The position numbers and the translations under genes are program-made. A stretch of 64,000 nucleotides of DNA from assembly GCA_012295275.1 (NCBI GenBank), contig CM022670.1, positions 10,532,083 to 10,596,082 on the forward strand. Direction: 5' to 3'. The notes beneath the pieces were generated by a model that made no database searches, had not been told where the DNA came from, and saw only the letters and a program-made list of their open reading frames with translations. The stretch comes from Chrysomallon squamiferum. Lineage: Eukaryota; Mollusca; Gastropoda; Neomphalida; Peltospiridae. Below are positions 52,001 through 64,000 of the stretch, piece after piece; within the stretch, counting starts at the first letter, position 1; the number at the start of each line of letters is the position of its first letter.

Positions 52001-54305
52001 ACTCCATCAAAAGAGAATATTTCTGTGTCTCAGATGGGCACCCCCATGGAAACAAAACTACCTGTTAGTTGCTGTTATTTTATTTTTATTATTATTAAAA
52101 CTACTAACATTCGTTGCAGTAGCAGCATTACTTTTGTTGTAATAATAATCATAATAATTCTCATTTTATTTTATTTTTTATTATTATTATTATTTATTTT
52201 ATTTTTTATTTTTTATTTTTTTTATCTTTTTAAAGTGGAAAGTTAATTTTGTTTTTTCTGAATGATGTGTGTAATTGACTGAACATAGACATGCCTACAT
52301 AAAGTAATTTTTGATATACGTATTGTTTTCCCTTTCTTTAAGAAGGTAAAAAAAAAAAAATAGATACTGAGCTTATTGAAAATAAAATCCTATTAACACG
52401 ACACTTTATAACTTTCTTCCAGCCCATGTCAAGTTACAAACTGTTGGCAGAAAATTCATCAATAAAAATGGTAAATTGTATTTTATTTGACACTTAGAAA
52501 TTTTAAATAGTGCAGTTCATTTTATCAAATATTGTGAATTCAGGATAAAAATATACTTAACATTTCTGGATTTAATGTTTTATATATATATAAAGAATAA
52601 TATGAAAAAATATTTTAAAAACTGTTTCTAAGTGTTAACCATATGTTATTAATATAAAGCATCTAAATAATATTTCCTACATGTGGCTCTAAAGTTTTCT
52701 TTCCTTTATTGTTTTTGTATATTTTTACAAATATGATTTTTTAGACGTATGAGACTCGAGTGACACACCAAAGAAGTGACCAGATAATCGTGTCAATCAT
52801 TTTCAACAATCTTACTGCAAATCACGTGAAAGAGATGGAGTTCAATGTGTTGGACACATTGAATACAAAACTTATTAGAGGGGTATGTGTTATTTTGTTC
52901 TTTTATTCTGTCGAAACTAAAACATAATGTAATTTTTGATTAAATGATCATTAATTTAAGAAAAAACAAATAATAATATTTTAAATATAGTTTTTATTTC
53001 CATGTCTAAAATTAATGTTCAGATATGTGTTTTTATTTTTAATACAATATGTAATGAAGAGTGCTGATTAGGTAAACATTAAATTAAATTATAAGATTAC
53101 TTTTTGGGGTGAAGGGCTTTTCATAAAATAAGTAACAAAAAATTTCCCTTTTGTAATGCACACCTATTTCATCTTTGTTTGGTTTTTTTCTTTAAAATCT
53201 TTATTCATATTAGATATTTCATCTGCCCAAATTGCTTCTTCTTCTTTTTTTTTTCTTTAAAAAAAAAAAAAAAAAAAAAAAAATGACATAAGATTATATT
53301 TTATTTCTTATTTAACCCAGATGGGACAGAGTCATCACGATGCTGTCAAAGTTCCTTTTACTCTGCTTCCTGGCTCTCAAAACGAGGGACAGTTTGCGTT
53401 TTCTGTAGACAGCATCACCATGCCTCAGAAGATGCGTGGCACACTGACATACATTGTGAAGGTATTTGTTGCTGCATTCACTTCATTAATACAATTATTA
53501 TTATTACTACTGTTATTACTACTAATGCTACTATTCTTATATTTTACATATACCTAATCATTACATTTTCTCATAATTTTAAGCACTGATGTATGATTTA
53601 CATTGTAAAGATTCAGTTCTTCCATGTTTTTCACTGCTGATTTATTAATTTGTGGTGTAGTGTCATTAAATAACAGTTAATTAATTCGTTCATTTATTAA
53701 ATATTTTTTATTATTGTTACGCTTAACGGTCTTTATTATTAATAATGCTTATTGAAGCTAAACAGTTATTCAAATTATTTTTTTATAGTCTGAAGACGGT
53801 TCTACGCATGACAAACTGGATTTTAAAATTCACTTACCTTGCAGCTGTTATCTTATTACAACACCGTGCAAGAGGTTTGTTCAGTTTAATATTTCTTTAT
53901 AATGCATACATATTCGTTTTTTCTCTTCTCCAGATAATAATTCTTAACATTTGTTTAATTAATCAGCCATTTGAGATATGCTCATATCGACTGATAGAAA
54001 ATAAATGAGAAAAAAAAAGACATTCAGAAAATTAAGTTTGCAGAAAAGTACCTTTAAATCTGAGTAATTAGCTTAGCATAAAGGTATGTCTGACCATTTC
54101 AAGATGGTGTAGCCTATGCAAATTTGTTCATAAATGTAAATTTTAATTAAAACAAATGTTTGTGTTTTAGAACAGAATTTCATTAATAATATTTTTATAA
54201 TAAATGTTTTTCATTTCTGTTATGACTTTTATTATTATTAATTTTGTTTTTATTAGTATTTTTATTTTTTTATTTTTTTTTTATTGAATATTTATAATTT
54301 ATTTA

Positions 54306-54336
<31 letters not shown>

Positions 54337-54991
54337 AATTATGTTATCTGTGTTGTAATTTTCTCAGCGCTGACTTCACCAAATTGTTAGAGAGTGGGGA
54401 CTTGTCTGCTAAAAGTTCAGTAAACCTTACACCAGTAGACACAGAGTTTTCTCACATCATAGCCAAGTTGTGTTTCTTCCTTCATTTCAGACGTGAGTAA
54501 CCTTTTTCATGCTTTCTATAAAAGAAAATTTTACACACATTCTTGTAACAGGATTCTTTTGTAATCACCAGAGAACTCTGTTGTAGTAATACAGCCACAT
54601 AGAAATTATTTTCAATCACTTTTGTTGCTAACCTTTTTTGATGAGTATCTGAATTGTTTGTTGTTGTTTTTAGGGTTTTTTTTCAAATGAAGTTACTGGT
54701 CATAAAATATAATAATAATAATATAATTGCTGTTTATTTTAAAAGTGTTTATTTTTTTTTGGAGTGGGATCTAGGATTTTTCTTTTTTTTAATAATCATT
54801 TTAGAAGAAGCAGATTAGAATGAAACTGGATGAAAGATGTTAAAGTGTTTCATTCAGAGATTTAAAAAAAAATAAAACAAGAACAGAATAATTCCTTCAA
54901 AATATTTACTATTTTTAAAACGGTTCAAAAAATAAAGAAAATTAAAATCAGTAATTGCAAATTAAATTTAATGTCAAACTAATTTGAAAAC

Positions 54992-55023
<32 letters not shown>

Positions 55024-55370
55024 GGTCAAAAATACAAACTAAAATATTAAAAACAATAATGCTGTAAAAGATAAATTTATTTTGTTTATTTTGAATAATA
55101 AATGTCAAAACATGTACAAATGAAGAAAATTACAAAGCTAATGTTTTGTTTTGCAGTTGTGGAACAAGTTGATAAAAATGCGTCACTGTACAGCAAAACA
55201 ATACAAGACCATCCTGTGTGTCTGCTTGTCAAAATGGTCAGTATTCATCATATTGACTCTTAACATTATCATTACTATTTAATTATTATTATGTAATTTA
55301 ACTGTTTTTATTAACAACTGAAACATTACACCAGTAGCAGGTATAATAATATCTATATCTAGCTATCTAT

Positions 55371-55410
<40 letters not shown>

Positions 55411-55902
55411 ATTAGTTTAATTTTCATGTCCACCCACAAATAGCTCATCAGTTTAATGGTAAGACTGCATGTTAGGAGCAAATTAACAAATTTGAGCCAT
55501 GGTTTTAATAACCTGAAGCTAAATCTCTATTGCATCATACACAAGTACTATTTATATTCGGCCCCAATACACTGGCTAGTATATTTTCAGGATTTTGTTC
55601 TATATTGAATACTAATCAACAAAAAAAAAAAAAAAAAAGAAAAACCATTAAAAAAAAAAAACCTTCCAGTAAACTTTGATTTGGTAAACTAGTTCTTTAT
55701 TTCATTAATTTTTTTTTTCTGAAAATTAATTTTATTTCTGGGTTGTTTTTGTTTTTTTGTATCCAATTTTGAACCAAAAAATATTTAAAAATCTACATTT
55801 CAGAAAAATGGTTCCCTTTCGCTGGATGGAAAGAGCACTGAAGGAACACTTTTGTCAAATGTTTTGGACGATGCAAAATGTTTGTTGACAGCGTCTTCTT
55901 AA
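33789..55902 (+). CDS. AP3D1: AP-3 complex subunit delta, complete
   Basis: Large subunit of the AP-3 adaptor (delta, beta3, mu3, sigma3), which sorts cargo from endosomes to lysosomes and lysosome-related organelles. Known relatives are fly garnet and mouse mocha. Thirty-four coding exons, all GT-AG and phase-matched, give 1,263 residues (human main form 1,153). Residues 1 to about 600 are the adaptin trunk of HEAT-like helices and are very similar to human (residues 59-90 nearly identical: [25 protein letters not shown]). A charged hinge follows (about 620-1025) with lysine-rich blocks. The ear region (1026-1263) starts with [13 protein letters not shown]. The ATG is the first in the exon and matches the MALK start of the family. 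Exon coordinates are in the three part entries. Likely constitutive; two acceptor sites suggest splice variants. Confidence 0.97.
38700..39640 (+). other. AP3D1 intron 8 (part)
   Basis: AT-rich intronic DNA. A stretch at about 38749-38780 (CAGGCATCAGCAAACTTTTT) resembles the terminal sequence of some hAT transposons, but no second end is found nearby. No exon is seen. Confidence 0.6.
42541..42722. repeat. (CATATA)n array with TACA variants
   Basis: Hexanucleotide repeats, at first pure and then mixed with ACATAC and TATATACA units, in AP3D1 intron 10. Periodic Tyr/Ile/Thr and Met/Tyr/Val open frames on both strands come from the repeat. Confidence 0.93.
43560..43750 (+). mobile_element. degenerate tRNA-derived SINE, gastropod-like
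   Basis: The left part contains ACAGG-ATAAAT-CCTGT (about 43573-43588), a decayed T-arm like that at 28767-28836. The right part has TTATCAAAGGCATTGGTATG, then GCCCTCCTG, then ATATATAAAAGATCCC and TGTGTCCTCTCTCA. I recall this order of motifs from a SINE common in gastropod genomes; this is memory, not a search. The copy is old and lacks the usual 3' part. It lies in AP3D1 intron 11. Confidence 0.5.
46720..52063 (+). other. AP3D1 exons 17-27: charged hinge
   Basis: Exons: 46720-46865, 47186-47284, 47693-47756, 48012-48080, 48252-48330, 48753-48916, 49381-49460, 49985-50141, 50665-50826, 51272-51430, 51881-52063. They encode about residues 572-1025. The first exon ends the trunk with [30 protein letters not shown] matches the human hinge motif. 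Lysine/glutamate blocks lie in exons 22, 24, 25 and 27. IEFWLS at 914-919 matches the short DFWLS-type motif I recall in other delta subunits. The hinge is longer than in human and probably disordered apart from these motifs. Confidence 0.93.
52423..55902 (+). other. AP3D1 exons 28-34: C-terminal ear region
   Basis: Exons: 52423-52470, 52745-52882, 53321-53461, 53789-53874, 54368-54492, 55157-55236, 55804-55902. They encode residues 1026-1263. Matches to the human ear include [38 protein letters not shown] and CLLVK, ending in ...LLTASS. The TAA stop is at 55900-55902. A 64-codon open frame starting just before the stop in another frame is not a gene. Confidence 0.95.
55436..55520 (+). mobile_element. 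possible decayed tRNA-derived element
   Basis: TAGCTCATCAGTTTAATGG resembles a tRNA D-arm and A box; about 50 bases on, AATTTGAGCC is a weak B box. No stable cloverleaf is evident. It lies in AP3D1 intron 33, next to a TA microsatellite (55374-55407). Confidence 0.25.
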
Positions 55903-57320
55903 CACTGTTGTGTCATTTATTTATCTGTACAGAACTTGTGATTACAGTTGTGATTTTTCCCCCTAGATGGTGCATCGAATACACTGACAAAGGACTATAC
56001 ATTCTACAAGAATTAATTCAGTTTGATGGGCCACTGATGGATATACTAAAATTTCTGTTATTTTCCTCATGAATAGAAAATATAAATATGTAAACTTGAA
56101 ATTTTTAAATGCCTGTGTTGTTGGAGTTTAAAAAGAACTTGTTTGGCAGTGATACTGCATTCGACAAAATGACTGACCAAAAATAAGGATAATAGATATG
56201 TATAAAAAAAAATTAAAAAAATTAAGAAGAATAATTATGTGAATTCTAATAAATTGTATAAATGTTTGTTAGAAATATCCAACAAATAAAACAAAACCAA
56301 AAAAAGGGAAAATTTACATAGGAAAACTAAATATTTTAAATATTTTATTTAAGGTTATTACTTTTTCAAAAAAGTACTTTTATTTATAAATGTACTTTTA
56401 TTTATAAATATTATAACTGGGAATTATATTGCACTTGCACAAAATATATATCAAAGGTTGTTCTACCAGTATATTTTTATTCTTTATAATTATTATTATT
56501 ATTCTTTTGTTAATTGTTCAGAACATAATGGCTGCTGAATAAGAAGAAAACTTACAAAAAGAAAAGTATTTTTTTACAAACCAAAATGACTTTGGGCGAT
56601 AAATTCTGATAGAAATGATGTAAACTGACATTTTAGATTTAAAGCACTTAAAAAAAATGTCACAAATTTACATTTAAATGTATCTTATTCTCAGAAAAAG
56701 TAAAAACTCAAAGATGTAAATCTGCATTGGTGGGACATACATTTACAGGATGTTTTGTAATCTAGTTCAAGTACATCTGTGAATATTTACAAAATGTGAC
56801 ATTCAGGTAAAATATCTTAATTGACTTCAGACACCCTCAGTTTTGAGCAAATCATCACCCCAGTCTTTATCAAATTAGATTTATAAAATTTATCACAAAC
56901 AAAACATCAGCTTTTACTGAAGACATTCTGGTGGATTTTTTCCCAACCTTACACATCACATATTATTTTTACTGTACAGCTCCAAATGACAGATTTGAAT
57001 TTATGCGTAGAATACATGTATGTCTTCTTTTCTGAATACAGATTGTAACCTTTACTGTTTAAAGATTCAGTTATGTAAGTGCCATCTCTTTTAGCTTATA
57101 GGTAATTCAAGCTGTTCTTTTATTTACTGAAGCTTTTGGCTAATTTACAGCAAGAATGCAGCAGAATTAAGTATGAATTCTCTTTGTATACTGAGATCTC
57201 ACTGTGTTTGATTGCCTTTAATTCAAATGGAACATGGATGTATATTTTTGAAAATAAAATAGATGTTATGACATCTCACATTTCATTTGTGCATATTTTT
57301 ATGTCGTGTCTCCATGTGTC

Positions 57321-57326
57321 AATAAA
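57321..57326 (+). terminator. candidate AP3D1 polyadenylation signal
   Basis: AATAAA 1.42 kb beyond the stop codon, at the end of complex sequence and before a long T-rich low-complexity block. Confidence 0.4.
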
Positions 57327-57600
57327 ACTTACACATCACCAATGATTTTATTTTTATTATTATTATTATTTTTTATTTTTTTATTTTTAGTATATATTTG
57401 TTTCAGCATTTTTTGTTTTGTATTTATGGGTTTTTATATCCTTTTTTCTTTGTTTTTTGTTTTACCTTTTTTTTTTTTTTTTTTTTTATTATTATTATTA
57501 ATTTTTTTTTCTCCTATCATTAAAATTGATGTCATTGTATGAATGGGTGTATTTATTTTTTCAAATTAATATCATCTGAAAAAATCATATATTTACTCTT

Positions 57601-57608
<8 letters not shown>

Positions 57609-57645
<37 letters not shown>
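57609..57645. repeat. poly(T) tract of about 37 bases
   Basis: One of the longest homopolymer runs in the window; length may be affected by sequencing error. Confidence 0.85.
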
Positions 57646-57649
<4 letters not shown>

Positions 57650-59647
57650 CTCTGCCCATTGTTGTCTGCAATATTTTGTTTTGTTTTTAAATTATGTTTT
57701 TTGTAAAAAAGAAAAACATTGCCTTGATGAATATGGTATTTTGATACTGGATTAATCTGATTTTTCTTTTTGTCTTCCTTCAACCGAGTTTCTTTTTCTT
57801 AAAAAACAGAAAGAAAAAAAGAACATTTTCCATTTACATATAGTGTATTATACAAAGTTAAATCCAGTCATTTCTATAAATATAAATATTTTATTTAGGG
57901 AAAAAAAAAAAAAAAAAGTTTAAAGTGATATAATAATAATTAGTGGGGCAAAATGTTGGCTTTTGAGTGTTTCTTTTTAATTGCATGAAAACTTATCATC
58001 CCCATTGATTTTTAATAAGCAGAATGTTAAACTAAAATGTAACTTTATTACAAACTGACTTAAGTATTGCAGGTATTATTTTATTAGATTTTTGTGTAAA
58101 AAAAACCTATTGTTTAGCTTTGTAGCTGCTTTGTGTTTTGCTTATCTTCATTTAATGAAATAGTAGGCTAACAATTTGGTAGAAAAGATTTACTGATAGA
58201 GCTTAATTCAGTTATTAGTATATGTTGTTGTTATAATCAAAACTTCTTTTTTTTTTTTTTTTTTTTTTATAACATTTTAAGTTGATGGCTGGTTTACAAA
58301 TGTTGAGTGCTGAAGCAATATAGACATGTTTTTAAATGACAAAAGGAAATTGTGAAATTGTAATGGGAAAAGTAATCAGATTTATTTTAGACTTCTTTGA
58401 AAATAGTATACTCTGAATATTCAAAAAAATGTTGGCTCTCGAATGTTAATTGGCACCTTCTACTTAAAACAGCTTGTGTGTTTGTTACAGGACAGGAAAT
58501 ATTTTCATGAAAATAGAGTTTAACAAGTTAGACATCCAACAATCTACTTAACAGCATCAGTTGGGTTTGTTTTCATGTCAGTGTTAAATGTACACTTGTT
58601 TATTTGTCAAATGTTACCAGGCAAATGAGGACTGCAAAATGTGGGATTTAATAATAGTAATCTAATAACTTAACAAGCAGATTCCATTTAGAACTTTGTT
58701 AATACATACATTACATTGATAATCTCAAGATGTTACTTATTAAATTTTTGTGTGTTAAGTGTTACCGGGCATCCGAAAAATAAATGTACAAAATGTGGAA
58801 TCTTAATAATGGTTATCGGAGTATAAATTTATTTAATTCTGTGTTTTTTAAGTGGTTCATTAAAGAATTATCAATGATGATCTTCGGGTATGAAGTGTTA
58901 TATATTCAATGTTATCAGGGAATTTAAAAAAAATAATAATATTAATAATAAATCATGGAAATTAATAGTAGTAGCCTGAGTATTACCTCATTTCATTTCG
59001 TATTTTCTTGGTAGTTCAGTTAGTGGATTTTGACAAAAGATTTTTACTTTCAAACTCATTCAAGGGATTCAGCATTACTTAGCCTGTGTTTTAGTCTTCA
59101 CCCAAAAGTGTAATTGTAAATAAATATGTGGACATTTTTGTTATTAGCTTGTTAAGTGGAAAACTGGACATCTGGACACTGGTCAGACGAAATTGGTGGA
59201 GGTTGGTGTATTTGTTATGTACACTTGTGATATATGTGTATCATTAATTATTTGTTATGATGTTAGTGACCAGGTATTGTTATGTAAGGTTATTAACACA
59301 TAAGTGTTAAATTTATGAGGTGTTGTTAAACAAATATAAATTTTTGTTTGGTTTTGTAAGAAGATGAAATATATTCTAGTAAAAAAAAATGTTAAATTTA
59401 AAAACAAACAAAAATTTAAGTTTATTATATATAACTATAAATGACATGAGTTTAAAGTTTCAAAAATGAGTCTCGATTTCAAATTCAGTACATTCATCAG
59501 TTCTTACGTAAATCTTCTGAAATTGCCTTTAACATTACTATAGTAATTGATAGGATTTATTATTACTATTATTTTATTTATTATTGTTATATTGTTTATT
59601 ATTATTGTTTTATTATTTATTTTTTATTATTATTATGATGAAGATGA

Positions 59648-59648
<1 letters not shown>

Positions 59649-59708
<60 letters not shown>

Positions 59709-59716
59709 TTATTTTT

Positions 59717-59749
<33 letters not shown>
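59649..59749. repeat. (ATT)n followed by poly(T)
   Basis: About 58 bases of ATT repeat followed by about 30 T. The Ile-rich and Leu-rich open frames here are artefacts. Confidence 0.92.
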
Positions 59750-59750
<1 letters not shown>

Positions 59751-60432
59751 TACTATTATTTATTTATTTATTTGACAGAGATACAGAAACGTTTTTGAGG
59801 AAATTACTGTGGAAAATATAGGCACTTTTTATTGGGATGTTTTCCTTAATTATTATTATATTTTATTTAATTATTATTATATTTTATTTTTATTTATTAA
59901 TATTGTTATTGTTGTTTCCTTAATAGATGGGACTGCATGTACATGGTTTTGAATTGTATATTTTCAAATCTTTCACTGAATAAATCTGACTTGGCATTCT
60001 GTAGCTCACTTAGTCTTTGATTCTCTGCACATCATTTTCTGTTTAAATATTTAGTTCACTGGTGAAAATTTGTTTTGTTCATTCTGTCTGCTGGGCATAG
60101 TAATTCAATTTTTTTTTTTTTTTTTTGGTCAGTTTTGAATAATTAATAATGTTTTGTAATTTATTAAAAAAAAAAATTCATTCTGTTTGTCTTTTTGTTT
60201 AAACAAGGATCATAATGTTAGGTTCTGCTGATAACAACTGGTTTTGAAATCCTTTGCACTAAAGCCAACTGTATTGTGTTAAATATATTAAATTTACTGA
60301 ACTAATTTTACAAATTCTGTGTATGTTTGTGTATGGAATTTAAAAAGTCTTAAACATTTCTCATAACCCCAAATATGATTTCTATTCAAATTTAGGTTTC
60401 TTCTACACTTCTTTTGTTTTTATTTTAATTTA

Positions 60433-60463
<31 letters not shown>

Positions 60464-61260
60464 TTTTTTAAACTGTCTACAAAATTTAATTATTAATTTG
60501 GTCATAATTATTACAACATTCTAACAGCCTTTTTTTTCCTTTACTGTTTAAGATATTTTTCTAAACAATGAATTTTATAATTTATTGATATATTAATTTA
60601 TTTATATATATTTTTTATTATTATTATTATTATTATTATTTATTATGTATCATTAAGGGATGTTTGAAATATATTTAAGTCTATTTTCTGTTTATTTTTC
60701 TAAATTAAAATCTATATAGAATACATTTTTCATTTGGTTTGTGTTCCATTTATTATATATATATTGTTTTTTTCTTCTTTTTGTTACTCATGTATGTTGG
60801 TGAATGTGATGGTATGTTAACTTTCTTAAAGAGAAACATTTCTGTTGAATATGTACATTTATAGTGATCATTTTTTAATATATTTATTTAGAGATATGGT
60901 TTCTGAAAGTTATTCAACTATGTAATTGTTTATTTTTTCTTTTATCTTCTTTTTTTTTTTTTAAATTATTAATATTCTGGGATATTGCTGTTAGTAAATA
61001 ATCAAATAGTATTTGTTAAAATTACGATAATTATTTCTGTTACTGTTATTACTTTTCTTTATTTTATTTTAAATTTCTGTTTTATTATTTATTTTTATTT
61101 ATAAATTTATTTATTTATTCATTTATTTGTTTTATTATTTTATTATTATTACCATGTAACAGTAGAAATTTTATGTATTAAATGTTTTAAACTAGTTGTG
61201 CAATATGGACATGTAATATTCAGTATGTCCAGTAAAAAAAATTGTTATCTGCCACGCATG

Positions 61261-61264
<4 letters not shown>

Positions 61265-61312
<48 letters not shown>
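61265..61312. repeat. (CA)n microsatellite
   Basis: A pure CA tract of about 24 units. Confidence 0.95.
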
Positions 61313-61313
<1 letters not shown>

Positions 61314-61619
61314 CATATGGTTTTCTTCAGGGTAGAAAATTCAAACAAGACGGTTGAGAAAATTAATTAACCAAACAACAACAACAACAAAAGTAATTAT
61401 TTCTTGGCAGTATTAGAAAATAAATTTAAAATATGACTTTTGAACTTTGATTTCTTGTTTTCTTGTACTGAAATATGCAGCAGCAAGAACATTTATTTCA
61501 CGTTTGTGACAAAATCTGTTTGTTGATTCATTTTAAAAACAATTATGTAATCATGTGAACTGTACATGTCAAATGTATTTTAAAACAATAAAGGAGCCAA
61601 ACTGATTAGTTATTTTTAA

Positions 61620-62331
61620 TGTGTATGTTGTTTGTATTCTTCACTACAAACTGGTATTATTGAAATTATCCTTTGGTAAAGCTAAATTATAAGTTACACG
61701 TGAGTTATGCATTATTTTTGTTATATTACATCATGATATAATTAAAATCGTTTCATACTCCCTTACAAAAACAATGTACGCGGTTATTCAGGGTATAACA
61801 TGCTAAATTAAATCCTGAAATATTTTATTTGCCCTTCACAAGACAGTGTTTAACAGTGCCAAATTAGAACAGATATAGGATTATGTTGTACTGAAAGCAT
61901 ACACTTACAAAAAGAAGATCATTCATTCTTCATGCAAACAAGATGGTTTTAGTTTGTGTAAAGGCCAAACATATCTGCTCGCGTATTAAATTTTGAAGGT
62001 CTTCTGTTTGTTCTGACATCTCAAATTTATAACATGATTGTTAAAGGAAATTATTTTATGTAACGAATCTGTGATTGCTGACCATGAGGTGTCAAATTCG
62101 TGATACATTTGTTTACATGATGTCTGTTAAAATCATTCCATGCTCCCTTATCAGTAGTAGTAGTTGTCTTCAAATACTATGGCGTGAAAAGAGAAAATAA
62201 CTATTATTTTAAAACAACACATGTATTGTTTTTTTCATTTCTTTCTTTCATTCTTTCTTTTCTTTATATATATATTTATTCCTTTATTTAATTTTACTTT
62301 TTTCTTGTAATAGTTATTTATTTTATTCTTA

Positions 62332-62389
<58 letters not shown>

Positions 62390-64000
62390 ATGTATTGTTG
62401 TTGTTGTTGACGTTGTGGTCATCATCATCATCACTATCGTCATTATGACTGTGTACACAACTATTGCAGTGCTTGTGGCTATGCTAAAGACACCTGCTTT
62501 CAAGACTGCAGCCTTTAAAATCTATTTTGACGTAACTAGTAAATCAATACGCTTTAAAATCAAACAGCCAAAGGTTAACTCTGCAAAATTTACTCTTGTC
62601 TTATTTATAAAGATGAAGGAATTTACGAAGTCATTTGTTAAACTCTTTATGTATTCAGAAATAAACAAGAATTTAACAGTGACCATATACGAAACAGATC
62701 AAAGTATTTCGATTCACCTCCTACGATAAGATAATTTTTATGTCTTAATTTTATATAATTATTTTTTTTATGTCGTTGAAGAAGCCTGAACTTAAACGTT
62801 AGTTATCAGTCCATTTTATATATACATTGATTTATTTATTAACATAAATAATAATAATAAAAATGATCAGGCACTGAATATGTATAATAATTCTATTGTT
62901 TAAATTAATGCATAGCTAACTTTCTGTCTCTATTTCTGCCTACATGTTACCTAAATACATCCATACAGTTATTTATAGATAATGTCGGACCACGTATGCA
63001 TTATATGCGAACAGATTTACATATACAACCTCCCCTACAGACAGTAAAATATAATGATAGATTCTAAAATTAAATAAAACTGTTTAAAATCTAACAAAGA
63101 TTAATTTTGCATTCTTTTGTATACGATCTGCCCATTGTTCACCAGGTCATGACGATAAATGTTACAAATGACGTACACAGGTTAGTCATTGTTTCCATTT
63201 TAAATAAAGAAATTTCTTTCTTTTTTTTAAATAATAAAATACTATAAAGGTATTCCACCAAAGATAACTTTTAATTTATACTACAGCTACATCGGTTTTA
63301 TGTGTTTTATGAAAACGCTTAATTTACAGCCGCACAATGTTAGATTCGTGTTATTTGATCTTTGGTCCGTTTTGTGAAAAAAAAAAGGTTAATAATAGAG
63401 TCACGTACGTACAATCTATATAAGTTTCATTACACTTCTAAAAAAAAATATTTAAAAAATAATACTAAAAAAACAATATATATAGGGATGTTTTGTTTTT
63501 CCTTTTTTTAAATTTATTGTATTTACTTTTTCTTCTTCTTGTTTTATTTTTTTTTATTTTTTTTTATTTTTTTATTATTATTATTATTATTTTATTATTA
63601 TTATTATATTTATTTATTTATTTATTTATTATTATTATTTTATTTTTATTATTATTATTATTTTTTTTTTTTTATCTGAATCAGTAATTTATTCACTGAC
63701 CAAAATGTGTATAATTAAAATATTCGTAATCGTTTACGGTCTACACGGGAAATAACCACTATTAAAATACTATTAAAAAGTAACACGTGACTTTTTCATT
63801 CAGGAGTTTCCACGTAATCATCTCATACAGTAAGTAAGGATCTGATATCGTGCTAGTCGTTTGTCTAGATGTTCCCCGTGGACAGGACGGAAAAAAACTA
63901 ACATGTATCGCTTCAGGAGGTTTGCTAAATAAATCATCCACAACGGTCTCTGCCCATTTGTATGTGGTTTATTAAACAAACAGAAGAATTTACTTTTCTT
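61620..64000. other. AT-rich intergenic DNA
   Basis: No exon is supported. An ATT tract (62337-62390) is followed by a 104-codon plus-strand open frame (62415-62729) of no recognisable family; its start is in trinucleotide repeats and it lacks splice or promoter support. The rest is T-rich with ATT runs near 63575-63660. Confidence 0.6.
62337..62390. repeat. (ATT)n microsatellite
   Basis: A pure ATT tract followed by TGT units. Confidence 0.95.

Larger units (their letters stand above)
55903..61592 (+). other. AP3D1 3' untranslated region, possibly very long
   Basis: AT-rich sequence without a supported exon on either strand. Polyadenylation signals AATAAA occur at 57321-57326 (near other plausible signals) and at 61587-61592, the latter followed by more unique sequence. 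The transcript may end near 57.35 kb or use the distal site. It contains long T-runs (about 57609-57645) and ATT/T tracts (59649-59749). Confidence 0.4.

Noticed and set aside
55878-56072. 64-codon plus-strand frame overlapping the AP3D1 stop
   Set aside because: It is out of frame with AP3D1 and shows no family; the TAA at 55900-55902 agrees with the usual length of the ear.
62415-62729. 104-codon plus-strand frame near 62.5 kb
   Set aside because: Its start lies in trinucleotide repeats and the rest matches nothing; no splice or promoter support.

Overview
The window is animal nuclear DNA. Genes are broken by GT-AG introns of a few hundred to about 2,000 bases, the background is very AT-rich, and simple repeats are frequent. 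The three recognisable proteins are animal-type, and one degenerate repeat at about 43.56-43.75 kb resembles a SINE I associate with gastropods. A mollusc, perhaps a gastropod, is therefore my best guess; the phylum is moderately supported and the class is weak.

Left part (1-17 kb): mostly AT-rich, repeat-rich intergenic DNA with several islands of higher complexity and higher GC (around 5.8-6.5, 9.3-9.9, 11.4-11.6, 12.5-12.9 and 14.5-14.8 kb) that look like non-coding regulatory elements. Between 7.37 and 8.37 kb there is a phase-consistent chain of three short exons on the minus strand with a polyadenylation signal, probably the 3' end of an unidentified gene. At 16.44-16.94 kb lies a possible small hAT-like element.

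Middle (17-31 kb): two complete genes stand head to head. On the minus strand is a thiopurine S-methyltransferase (8 coding exons, 248 residues; CDS 18723-23275). On the plus strand is POP1, the large protein subunit of RNase P and RNase MRP (7 coding exons, 889 residues; CDS 25845-31017). Inferred untranslated first exons place a shared promoter in about 24.4-24.6 kb, with CCAAT, CACGTG and ETS-like motifs. POP1 intron 5 carries an almost complete tRNA-like cloverleaf.

Right part (33.6-61.6 kb): AP3D1, the delta subunit of the AP-3 adaptor complex, is on the plus strand with 34 coding exons (CDS 33789-55902, 1,263 residues) and a long AT-rich 3' region. All its exon junctions keep the frame. 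Two acceptor sites suggest alternative splicing: a NAGNAG site at exon 20 and an in-frame acceptor 42 bases upstream of exon 22. From about 61.6 kb to the end I see only intergenic AT-rich DNA.

The three genes serve different processes (methylation of thiol compounds, tRNA and rRNA processing, lysosomal sorting). I see no sign of a functional cluster beyond the shared TPMT/POP1 promoter. I found no clearly new biological system; the most interesting points are the tRNA-like element inside POP1, the unidentified minus-strand gene end, and the AP3D1 splice options.
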